DNA from: an uncultured Eubacteriales bacterium
GTDB lineage: Bacteria > Bacillota_A > Clostridia > Christensenellales > Aristaeellaceae
Reading direction: 5' to 3'
DNA length: 6,902 bases
Assembly: GCA_902766515.1 (NCBI GenBank)
Contig: CACXEB010000399.1
Location: 1 to 6,902, forward strand
Position numbers and translations under genes: made by a program. Under the pieces are notes generated by a model. It made no database searches. It worked only from the letters and a program-made list of their open reading frames with translations, and had not been told where the DNA came from. Each line of letters starts with the position of its first letter. The stretch's first letter is position 1. Positions 1-5,903 of this stretch are shown here, one piece after another.

Positions 1-334
1 CGACCTGACCCAGATGACCTTCGGCTTCTCCCGTGACGACGCCGGCAAGTTCCTGGGCTCCTACTACGAGAACAAGATCTTCGAGTCCGATCCCTTCGCC
101 CGCCTGGACCAGGATGGCGTGGGCAAGCTCGTGAAGATCGCTGCCGACCTGGGCCGGAAGACCCGCCCCGACATCAAGCTGGGCATCTGCGGCGAACATG
201 GCGGAGATCCCTCTTCCATCAAGTTCTGCCACAGCGTCGGCCTGAACTACGTCTCCTGCTCGCCCTTCCGCGTGCCGATCGCTCGCCTGGCTGCCGCTCA
301 TGCCGCGATCGAAGAGAAGATGGCGAACAAGTAA
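1..334 (+). CDS. ppdK: Pyruvate, phosphate dikinase, C-terminal end (5' truncated by window edge)
   Basis: The enzyme interconverts pyruvate, ATP and phosphate with phosphoenolpyruvate, AMP and pyrophosphate in the cytoplasm; in anaerobes it usually serves pyrophosphate-linked glycolysis. Only the last 110 residues are present, reading in frame from base 2 to a TAA stop at 332-334. They belong to the C-terminal PEP/pyruvate-binding TIM-barrel domain. The segment [10 protein letters not shown] carries the conserved catalytic Cys-Gly-Glu-His (Cys codon at 188-190), and [16 protein letters not shown] is the typical end of the protein. The fragment starts near the [13 protein letters not shown] motif and shows no frameshift. 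PEP synthase and enzyme I share the fold, but GVGKLV followed by GICGEHGG and the short tail fit PPDK best. A strong terminator follows 36 bases after the stop, so this gene ends its transcription unit. Confidence 0.96.
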   Translation, partial: DLTQMTFGFSRDDAGKFLGSYYENKIFESDPFARLDQDGVGKLVKIAADLGRKTRPDIKLGICGEHGGDPSSIKFCHSVGLNYVSCSPFRVPIARLAAAHAAIEEKMANK

Positions 335-369
335 TCAACCCTCTGCCGCTTTCCGCTGCAGATGCGCAA

Positions 370-407
370 CGGGCACATGGGCTTCACGTCCATGTGCCCG
401 CTTTTAT
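370..407 (+). terminator. Intrinsic terminator after ppdK
   Basis: A perfect 11-bp stem pairs 370-380 (CGGGCACATGG) with 390-400 (CCATGTGCCCG) around a 9-base loop. It is followed directly by CTTTTATATT. This is a classic rho-independent terminator for the ppdK transcript and insulates the downstream promoter. Confidence 0.93.
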
Positions 408-410
408 ATT

Positions 411-467
411 AAATGTTACAAATTCTTACAAATCTTACGATTACTTTTCATAAATGTTACAAAATTC
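411..467 (+). repeat. TTAC repeat cluster upstream of promoter, candidate response-regulator site
   Basis: This AT-rich stretch holds two near-identical copies of AAATGTTACAAATTC, at 411-425 and at 452-467 (the second with one extra A). Their starts are 41 bp apart, about four helical turns. Further TTAC units lie between them, so TTAC begins at 416, 426, 435, 441 and 457. The second copy ends three bases before the -35 box at 470. Direct repeats in this position are typical of OmpR/PhoB-class response regulators, and the half-site TGTTAC fits the WalR-type half-site TGTWAH. The spacing here (10, 9, 6 and 16 bases) is not the canonical WalR spacing, so the regulator is unknown. Confidence 0.55.
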
Positions 468-469
468 AT

Positions 470-498
470 TTGACAAGCATTGAGATATCCGATATAAT
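470..498 (+). promoter_or_regulatory. Sigma-A promoter of the M15-like gene
   Basis: A perfect -35 box TTGACA (470-475) and a perfect -10 box TATAAT (493-498) are separated by exactly 17 bases. Transcription would start near 505, giving a 5' leader of about 60 bases before the ATG at 565. Full consensus implies high intrinsic strength, so any control probably comes from the repeat cluster just upstream or from the short inverted repeat TGGA-GTTA-TCCA at 511-522. Confidence 0.92.
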
Positions 499-564
499 AG
501 AGTCTGTCTGTGGAGTTATCCATGTAGATAGTATGGTGCTCATCAGAAGGGAGAGCGATTCAGC

Positions 565-1716
565 ATGGCTGGTGAAAAGAAAAAGGACGCCTATTCAAGG
601 CTTGCACGGATACTGATCGTGCTGATTGTATTTACAGCCATTTCAGCGATTGGCTTCTTTTACGCGCGCAACACCGTCAACCAGCAGCTTGCCCAGATGC
701 AGGAACAGCGGGATGAGCAGAACGCGGAGCGCATCAACATGCACAACCAGTGGCTGATCGAGCAGGCGGAAGCGCAGGCGCAGCCGGTCGACGAAAGCTG
801 GCCGAAGCCGGAACCCGCGGGTTGGGATATCGTTGATCTGACCACCTTCGACGTGAAGAGCGGCTCCACCGAAACCATCGAACGGGATACGCTGGAGACA
901 AGCGGCCTGATGCTGATCAATCACTGGCATTACCTGCCGAGCGACTTCACGGACGACCGCTTTGAAAACAGCGATGAGCTGGTCAGCATCATGACGCAGT
1001 CCAACGCCGACAAGTTTTCGATCGCCACCAAGGACCGGAGCGTCCGCCTGTTCAACGTGGCCTATGACCACCTGCTCGAGATGCTGATGGGCGCCAAGGA
1101 CAGCGGCCTGGAGAACTACATGATCCAGGAAGCCTACCGCTCCTACGAGGAACAGGAGGCCCTGTTCCTGAAAGAGCAAAGCAAGTATGAAAACAAGTAT
1201 ACCGGCGAGGTCCTGATCGAGAAAGCCAAGGAAACCGTGAACGCGCCGGGCACCAGCGAATTCCAGACCGGCCTGGCCATCCGTATCCAGCGCCATAAGA
1301 GCGGGGATTCCGAGTTCAACAAGGTCAGTTTCAGCGAAACGGAACACTTTGCCTGGATGTACAACCATTCCTGGGAATACGGCTGGATCTTCCGTTTCCC
1401 CGTCAGCGGCTATCCGACGGCCGGCACCACGGATAAATCCTGGAAGACGGGCGAGTCAAAAACGATGATGGTTTTCCGGTATGTGGGCATCGCACCCGCC
1501 GCCGTAATGCATCAGAAAGACTTCTGCCTCGAAGAGTTCATCGAATACATGATCCAGCATCCGCACATCGCCGTGTACAAGGACGGAGAACTCAAATACG
1601 AGCTGTATCGCATCCAGTATAACGGCGGCAGCGCGACGATCCGTGTACCCAACGGCGCGGATGCCGAAGCATCCATGGACAACATGGGCGGCGTCATCGT
1701 ATCGCTGTACTACTGA
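565..1716 (+). CDS. Membrane-anchored VanY-like M15 family protein with degenerate zinc site
   Basis: The 383-residue protein has a lysine-rich start, one transmembrane segment (about 16-34), a Gln/Glu-rich probable coiled coil (about 37-65), and then a VanY-type M15 D,D-carboxypeptidase domain (about 110-332) that would lie outside the membrane. The fold landmarks are clear: YRSYEEQ (191-197), PGTSEFQTGLAIR, YGWIFRFP and FRYVG followed by an LEEF-type helix. Active family members trim the terminal D-Ala from peptidoglycan stem peptides using a zinc bound by His, Asp and His. Here the SxHxxGxAxD motif has Phe233 and Arg240 in place of His and Asp. The ExxH motif before RYVG has Thr300 and Val303 in place of Glu and His. 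I therefore infer a non-catalytic protein, perhaps a wall-binding or sensing one. A C-terminal extension (334-383), ending in a DNMGG motif, follows the domain. The ATG is supported by AGAAGGGAGA at 545-554. It is probably expressed alone from the promoter at 470-498. Confidence 0.85.
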   Translation: MAGEKKKDAYSRLARILIVLIVFTAISAIGFFYARNTVNQQLAQMQEQRDEQNAERINMHNQWLIEQAEAQAQPVDESWPKPEPAGWDIVDLTTFDVKSGSTETIERDTLETSGLMLINHWHYLPSDFTDDRFENSDELVSIMTQSNADKFSIATKDRSVRLFNVAYDHLLEMLMGAKDSGLENYMIQEAYRSYEEQEALFLKEQSKYENKYTGEVLIEKAKETVNAPGTSEFQTGLAIRIQRHKSGDSEFNKVSFSETEHFAWMYNHSWEYGWIFRFPVSGYPTAGTTDKSWKTGESKTMMVFRYVGIAPAAVMHQKDFCLEEFIEYMIQHPHIAVYKDGELKYELYRIQYNGGSATIRVPNGADAEASMDNMGGVIVSLYY

Positions 1717-1735
1717 CAGTCATCCGTACACAACG

Positions 1736-1763
1736 ACAGCCCGGAGCTTTCCGGGCTGTTTGC
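1736..1763 (+). terminator. Hairpin terminator between the M15-like gene and tatD
   Basis: A perfect 10-bp GC-rich stem pairs ACAGCCCGGA (1736-1745) with TCCGGGCTGT (1750-1759) around a GCTT tetraloop. The tail is only a short T run (TTTGCAT), so termination may be incomplete and some transcripts could continue into tatD, whose ATG lies 21 bases past the stem. Confidence 0.7.
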
Positions 1764-1780
1764 ATAATGAGGAGGAGAGG

Positions 1781-2575
1781 ATGAAGCTTTTTGACAGTCA
1801 TTGCCATATGGACGACGAACGCTTCGACGAGGACAGGGAGGAAGTCTTTCATGCGCTGCGCCAATCGGGTGTCGCCTGGCTGACCTGTGTCGCAAGCGAC
1901 CTGAAAACATCTGAAAGCTGCAGGCGGTTTGCCGCATCCCATCCGGGCGTATACGCGACCTGCGGTGTCCATCCCCATGAGGCGAAGGATGCGCCTGCGG
2001 ATTATATCGATCAGCTGGCCGCCATGTGCAGGTCCGGGGATTACGTCGCCCTTGGGGAAATCGGCCTGGATTACTATTATGACCTGAGTCCGAGGGACGT
2101 CCAGAAGCGCGTACTGAATGAACAGCTCGACCTCGCGGCAGCGCTCAATATGCCCTGTGTGTTCCACATCCGGGATGCGCACGGCGATATGCTGGACATC
2201 TTCCGCGCCCGCCGGCAGCTGCCGGACGGCATCATCCACTGCTTTTCCGGCAGCGCGGAGACAGCGCGGGAATACCTGAGAATGGGATTCTATATCTCGT
2301 TTGCCGGCCCGCTGACGTTCAGGAACGCGGTGCACCTGCGTGAGGCCTGCCAGGCCGTGCCGCTGGACCGGCTGCTGATCGAGACGGACAGCCCTTATTT
2401 GGCGCCCGAGCCTGTCCGCGGCAAGCGGAACAACCCGGCCAATGTGCGTTACGTGTGCATGAAAGCAGCCGAGCTGCACCACATGGACGCCGACGCCATG
2501 GCTGAAATCACCGCCGAAAACGCGATGCGGGTCTACAGGATCCGGAATAAGGACGCGGGAACGCTCAGCGCTTGA
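1781..2575 (+). CDS. tatD: TatD family metal-dependent DNase
   Basis: This is a cytoplasmic 264-residue TIM-barrel hydrolase of the TatD/YabD family, which acts as a 3'-5' exonuclease on DNA or RNA and is linked to repair and DNA turnover. All expected metal ligands are visible: His7 and His9 in DSHCHMD, Glu93 in GEIGLDYYYD, His129 in FHIRDAH, His153 in IHCFSGS and Asp203 in ETDSPYL. Length is normal for the family (about 255-265). The ATG at 1781 is chosen because AGGAGG at 1770-1775 precedes it by five bases and the family usually begins close to the DSHCH motif; longer in-frame starts would run into the M15-like gene and its terminator. The 3' end overlaps the convergent kdgK by 11 bases. 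The gene may depend on read-through from the upstream promoter, since I see no clear promoter in the 64-base gap. Confidence 0.95.
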   Translation: MKLFDSHCHMDDERFDEDREEVFHALRQSGVAWLTCVASDLKTSESCRRFAASHPGVYATCGVHPHEAKDAPADYIDQLAAMCRSGDYVALGEIGLDYYYDLSPRDVQKRVLNEQLDLAAALNMPCVFHIRDAHGDMLDIFRARRQLPDGIIHCFSGSAETAREYLRMGFYISFAGPLTFRNAVHLREACQAVPLDRLLIETDSPYLAPEPVRGKRNNPANVRYVCMKAAELHHMDADAMAEITAENAMRVYRIRNKDAGTLSA

Positions 2576-3653
2576 TATCGTAGCTCATGTTCATCAGGTT
2601 TTTGATCGCCTGCACGTCGTCGATGATGTTCGCGTCACCGTGGATCGTGTGCTTGATGACGCTTGAGGCGACGGCGAAATTGATCATATCCATGGGCTTC
2701 TCATCGTGCAGCATAGCGTAGATCAAACCGCTGGCAAACGCGTCGCCGCCCCCGACCCGGTCCAGGATGTTGAACGTGAACAGCCGGCTCTCAAAGGTAT
2801 GGTTATCGTACCACATGAACGCCTTCAGGCTGTTTTCCGAGCCGGAGTGCGCGTAGCGCACATGGCGGGCGATGCAGCGGATATTGGGATACTTCTCCAC
2901 AAACCGCTGGAAGATTTCATCCTGCTGTTCATAGGTCGGCTGCAGGGGAACGCCGTCCTTGTAGTCGCCCTGGGATGGATCGTCATCGTTCCGGTACAGG
3001 TGGTAAGGCTCGATCCCCAGCAGGATATCGACATACGGCAGGCACCTGGTGCAGAAATCACGGGCTTCCTCCCAGGTCCACAGGGCGGAACGGAAGTTGC
3101 CGTCAAAGCTGACCGTCAGTCCGAGCGACTTGGCGCATTCCAGCATCCTCAGGACCGCGTCCGCGCAGGAAGGGCTCAGCGCCGGCGTGATCCCGCTCAG
3201 ATGGAGCCAGTCAAACTCCTTGAGCAGCGCGCTGAAATCATAGTCATCAAAGTGGTATTCGGAGATGGCGGAGTGCTTGCGGTCGTAGATCACCTTGCTC
3301 GGACGGATCCCATAACCGGTCTCAAGATAGTAGGTCCCGAGGCGGTGGGTCGGGGTTTCCTGCGGGGTCGTCAGGATGACGGGCGTACAGTGCACATCAT
3401 TCGACCTGAGCCAGCGGATCGCGCTTTTGCCCAGGGAGTTGTTCGGAACGACGGAGAAAAACGTACTGTCCACCTGGAGGTTGGCCAGCGCCAGGGCGAT
3501 GTTCGCCTCACTGCCGCCGTAACTGGCTTCAAACATGTTTGCCATCCGGATTTTGTCATAGTTCGGCGGTGTCAACCGCAGCATGATTTCGCCCATGGTA
3601 ATAAACCGTTTGGAAACAGGCTGCTGAGCCGTAATCGGATTTTTGTGCTGCAT
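2565..3653 (-). CDS. kdgK: 2-dehydro-3-deoxygluconokinase (PfkB family sugar kinase)
   Basis: The protein probably phosphorylates 2-keto-3-deoxygluconate to KDPG with ATP, the step before KDPG aldolase in uronate, pectin and Entner-Doudoroff breakdown. The 362-residue sequence shows the PfkB fold: GEIMLRLTPP near the N terminus, the sugar-binding SYGGSEANIALALA, and the C-terminal signature DRVGGGDAFASG with catalytic Asp304 and its Gly-rich anion hole. The late KHTIHGDAN segment and the long insert before the signature resemble the longer Bacillota KdgK group. The ATG at 3651-3653 is supported by AAAGGAAG on the minus strand (3660-3667); the first 14 or so residues are a short extension before the usual family start. 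Its partner genes (KDPG aldolase, uronate isomerase, a KdgR-type regulator) are not in the window, so the exact substrate rests on family resemblance. Another ribokinase-family sugar kinase is the alternative. Confidence 0.88.
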   Translation of the reverse strand: MQHKNPITAQQPVSKRFITMGEIMLRLTPPNYDKIRMANMFEASYGGSEANIALALANLQVDSTFFSVVPNNSLGKSAIRWLRSNDVHCTPVILTTPQETPTHRLGTYYLETGYGIRPSKVIYDRKHSAISEYHFDDYDFSALLKEFDWLHLSGITPALSPSCADAVLRMLECAKSLGLTVSFDGNFRSALWTWEEARDFCTRCLPYVDILLGIEPYHLYRNDDDPSQGDYKDGVPLQPTYEQQDEIFQRFVEKYPNIRCIARHVRYAHSGSENSLKAFMWYDNHTFESRLFTFNILDRVGGGDAFASGLIYAMLHDEKPMDMINFAVASSVIKHTIHGDANIIDDVQAIKNLMNMSYDIKR

Positions 3654-3711
3654 GACGTTCTTCCTTTCTGTTTGTTTCTGTACGTTTTTGCCCGCATTTG
3701 ATCTTTGTTGC

Positions 3712-3729
3712 GCGGAAGAAATTTCCCGC
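3712..3729. other. Imperfect palindrome in the kdgK-dnaA divergent region
   Basis: GCGG (3712-3715) and CCGC (3726-3729) flank an 8-bp palindrome GAAATTTC (3718-3725), with two extra bases on the left arm. It ends at the edge of the candidate dnaA -35 box and lies about 60 bases upstream of the kdgK start. It could be an operator for either gene, but the asymmetry makes this weak. Confidence 0.3.
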
Positions 3730-3758
3730 TTGCTTTTTCAGGTCCGGTTTGGTAAGAT
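3730..3758 (+). promoter_or_regulatory. Candidate dnaA promoter with extended -10
   Basis: TTGCTT (3730-3735) and TAAGAT (3753-3758) are 17 bases apart. The -10 box is preceded by TGG (3750-3752), which gives the TGn extended -10 motif that can compensate for a weak -35. Transcription would start near 3765, about 44 bases before the dnaA start. No DnaA box with at most one mismatch to TTATCCACA was seen in this 155-bp divergent region. Confidence 0.5.
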
Positions 3759-3795
3759 GTTAAAGCCTGTCGAGCGGACGAGCTCCGGGCGCATT

Positions 3796-3811
3796 GAGGG
3801 AGTGAAGGTTG
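3796..3811 (+). promoter_or_regulatory. Ribosome binding site and TTG start of dnaA
   Basis: GAGGGAG (3796-3802) stands six bases before TTG at 3809. An in-frame TGA at 3803-3805 rules out any longer start. A second TTG follows at 3812, so the start is one of these two adjacent codons; no ATG or GTG is available before the conserved ELW segment of domain I. A TTG start implies reduced translation initiation. Confidence 0.8.
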
Positions 3812-5131
3812 TTGGATTATCAGGAATTGTGGCGGAACGCGTGCCAGCTGATCCAGCCGCAGATGCCACAGGTATCATATAACACCTGGATTGCGGACGG
3901 TCTGAGCCCCGTCGGGCTGCAGGCGGGCGTACTGTACGCCGAAGCGAACACCGAACTGGTGTTCACTTTTGTCGAGCGCAACTGGAAACAGCTGATCAAC
4001 AACGCGCTGTCCCAGGCGGCGCGTGAGCCCATCCGGATCGAACTGCTGCGGAAAGGGGATCATGCCGCGGCTCTGGACACCGTGAAGAACAGCGGAACGG
4101 AGTCCCTCAGCAGCGAACTGAATCCTGCCTACACCTTTGATACCTTCGTCGTCGGCAGTGCCAACCGGTTTGCCCACGCGGCCTGCCTGGCGGTCGCCGA
4201 AGCGCCCGCTGACGCGTATAACCCGCTGTTCCTGTACGGCGGCGTCGGCCTGGGGAAGACGCACCTGATGCACGCGATCGGCCACTTTGTGCTGAACAGG
4301 GCGCCCGAAACGATCGTGCGGTATGTCACTACCGAAGCTTTTACCAACGAACTGATTGAGGCCATCCAGCAAAAGCGCACGCCTGAGTTCCGCGAACGGT
4401 ACCGCAAGTGCGACCTCCTGCTGATCGACGATATCCAGTTCCTGGCCCGGAAGGAGAGCACACAGGAGGAGTTTCACAACACGTTCAACGCGCTGCATGA
4501 CGCAGGAAAGCAGATCGTGATCACCTCGGACCGCCCGCCGCGCGATATCCCCAAGCTGACCGACCGGCTTACGTCACGGTTCAGCGGCGGCCTGATCGCG
4601 GATGTCGGGAAGCCCGATTTTGAAACACGCGTCGCCATCCTGCAAAAAAAGAGCGCCGACGAGATGCTGAATATCGCGCCTGAGGTGCTGGAACTGATCG
4701 CCTCCCGCGTCGATTCGAACATCCGGGAACTGGAAGGCTGCCTGAAGCGGCTGGGGGCCTATTCATCCCTCACCGGCCGCCCGGTCGACCGCGCCCTGGC
4801 GGAAGACGCCCTGCGCGAAGTATTCCAGCGCACCGTGCCGCGCCAGCTGACCTGCGATGACGTGATCGAAGCCGTCGCGCAGTATTACAGCCTGAGCGCA
4901 GAGGACATCAAGGGACCGCGCCGCAACCGGGAAATCACTGTACCCAGGCAGATCGCCATGTACCTGTGCAGGGAAGTCGGTTCCATCACCTTCCCGCAGA
5001 TCGGGGAGGCGTTCCACAGGGATCATTCCACCGTCCAGCACGGCTGTGAGCGGATCATCGAAGAAAGGGTGCAGAACCCCACGATGGAAACCGTGCTCAA
5101 CGACCTGACCCGTCAGCTTCAGGAGCGCTGA
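3809..5131 (+). CDS. dnaA: Chromosomal replication initiator protein DnaA
   Basis: This ATP-dependent initiator binds DnaA boxes at oriC and opens the duplex for helicase loading. The 440-residue protein has all four domains. Domain I (about 1-85) includes ELW and YNTWI, and domain II is a very short linker (about 86-104). The AAA+ domain starts at NPAYTFDTF (105) and has Walker A GGVGLGKT (144-151, Lys150), Walker B LLLIDD (Asp207-Asp208), sensor I ITSDRPP and arginine finger Arg257 in SRF. The domain IV helix-turn-helix contains RRNRE and RDHSTV (404-409). Two features differ from the usual consensus. SRF is followed by SGG rather than the common EWG or GWG. The DNA-binding loop reads FHRDHSTV, one residue shorter than the usual FGGRDHTTV, although the base-contacting Asp405, His406, Ser407, Thr408 and His411 are kept. 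dnaN, recF and rpmH are absent nearby. The 3' end overlaps the convergent phosphatase gene by 35 bases. Confidence 0.97.
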   Translation: MLDYQELWRNACQLIQPQMPQVSYNTWIADGLSPVGLQAGVLYAEANTELVFTFVERNWKQLINNALSQAAREPIRIELLRKGDHAAALDTVKNSGTESLSSELNPAYTFDTFVVGSANRFAHAACLAVAEAPADAYNPLFLYGGVGLGKTHLMHAIGHFVLNRAPETIVRYVTTEAFTNELIEAIQQKRTPEFRERYRKCDLLLIDDIQFLARKESTQEEFHNTFNALHDAGKQIVITSDRPPRDIPKLTDRLTSRFSGGLIADVGKPDFETRVAILQKKSADEMLNIAPEVLELIASRVDSNIRELEGCLKRLGAYSSLTGRPVDRALAEDALREVFQRTVPRQLTCDDVIEAVAQYYSLSAEDIKGPRRNREITVPRQIAMYLCREVGSITFPQIGEAFHRDHSTVQHGCERIIEERVQNPTMETVLNDLTRQLQER

Positions 5132-5840
5132 GCAGCAACTCCCGCGCATGGTCGCGGGTGAGGTACAGCGCCGTCTCCTCGCCGTAATCGCGTTTCAGGG
5201 CATCGAAGCAGGGGGCCATGGCCGGCTCCCGCCCGGGCATATCATGCGTGTCCGTCGACACCATGTCGACGAGCTCATCCTTCATCAGCGCCTTGATCCA
5301 GCGCTTGCGCAGGAAGCTCTGCTTATGGGCAAACAGGCTGCAGTTGACCTGCATCAGCACGCCGTAGCGGTCCTTCAGATCGATCACACGCCGTACGTCC
5401 GACAGGCAGGCGTAGCGCTCGATATGCGCAAAAATCACATCATACCCGGCGTTCCGGACCTTCTGAGCGGCTTCACAAAGCCGCTCGTATTTTTCGCCCG
5501 GCATAAATTCGATCAGCGCGTATTCGCTGTCCGCCAGGGTCAGCGCTTTCCCTTCCCGCAGATAGCGCGGCGTCATATCCGTATACAGGATCTCATTGCC
5601 CGGATAGATCGTCAGGTGAAGGTTCTCCTGCCGGATCATCTCCTGCGCTTCCGCGAAATGCGCCCGGTACACATCCATCGGAAAATGCGCCTGGCCGGGC
5701 GTGATGTGGGCCGTCGAGATGATCTCGGAAACCTGGTCGGCTTCCAGCGCGTGAAGCAGGTTCAGCATCGTCCCCGGATCGGCGCATCCGTCATCCACGC
5801 CATACACGAAATGGTTGTGCATGTCCGTAAACATGTTCAC
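5097..5840 (-). CDS. PHP-domain protein-tyrosine phosphatase, CpsB/YwqE type
   Basis: Members of this family are manganese-dependent phosphatases that dephosphorylate bacterial tyrosine kinases and so tune capsule or exopolysaccharide synthesis. The 247-residue protein shows the whole PHP metal set: His8 and His10 in DMHNH, Asp16-Asp17-Gly18 in VDDG, His45 in STAHITPG, Glu83 in PGNE, His139 in AHIERY, and Asp197 with His199 in STDTHD. Length is normal. The start is taken as GTG at 5840 because GGAG lies seven bases upstream on the minus strand; an in-frame ATG two codons later is the alternative, with poorer spacing. No tyrosine kinase or polysaccharide genes are near, so the target is unknown and it could act on another phosphate ester. 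Its start lies just beyond the terminator of the upstream gene, leaving no room for its own promoter in the gap. It overlaps dnaA at the 3' end. Confidence 0.88.
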   Translation of the reverse strand: MNMFTDMHNHFVYGVDDGCADPGTMLNLLHALEADQVSEIISTAHITPGQAHFPMDVYRAHFAEAQEMIRQENLHLTIYPGNEILYTDMTPRYLREGKALTLADSEYALIEFMPGEKYERLCEAAQKVRNAGYDVIFAHIERYACLSDVRRVIDLKDRYGVLMQVNCSLFAHKQSFLRKRWIKALMKDELVDMVSTDTHDMPGREPAMAPCFDALKRDYGEETALYLTRDHARELLLSAPEADGSGR

Positions 5841-5859
5841 TCATTCACTCCAAAAAAGA

Positions 5860-5893
5860 ATAACAAAAGCGGACAGCGCGTGAGCGCTGTCCG
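5860..5893 (-). terminator. Intrinsic terminator after the CD1247-like gene
   Basis: A perfect 10-bp stem pairs 5870-5879 with 5884-5893 around a 4-base loop. Read on the minus strand it is CGGACAGCGC, TCAC, GCGCTGTCCG, followed by CTTTTGTTATTC. It ends the efp/CD1247-like transcript. The hairpin base is only 29 bases from the start codon of the next minus-strand gene, so it may act as a partial terminator or attenuator for the phosphatase. Confidence 0.85.
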
Positions 5894-5903
5894 GCCGGAA
5901 GAT

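Noticed and set aside
509..524. Possible DnaA boxes (TTATCCATG at 516-524 and a TGTGGA half-site) after the promoter of the M15-like gene
   Set aside because: The best match has two mismatches to TTATCCACA and there is no cluster or AT-rich unwinding element. It is not enough to call an origin.
413..616. A 67-codon + strand frame across the promoter and the start of the M15-like gene
   Set aside because: It begins upstream of the mapped promoter, has no ribosome binding site and overlaps the better-supported gene out of frame.
643..1368. A 241-codon minus-strand frame opposite the M15-like gene
   Set aside because: The plus-strand frame has recognisable domain motifs, a promoter and a ribosome binding site; the minus frame has none of these.
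3654..3700. Catabolite-repression (cre) site upstream of kdgK
   Set aside because: I looked for a match to the usual cre consensus around the kdgK leader and found none convincing.
2706..3701. A 331-codon open frame on the + strand opposite kdgK
   Set aside because: It lies almost wholly antisense to a convincing kinase with catalytic motifs, and its translation resembles no known family.
5141..5158. Hairpin CCCGCG-N6-CGCGGG just after the dnaA stop
   Set aside because: The stem is only six bp, there is no T-tract on either strand and it lies inside the phosphatase coding region, so I do not call it a dnaA terminator.
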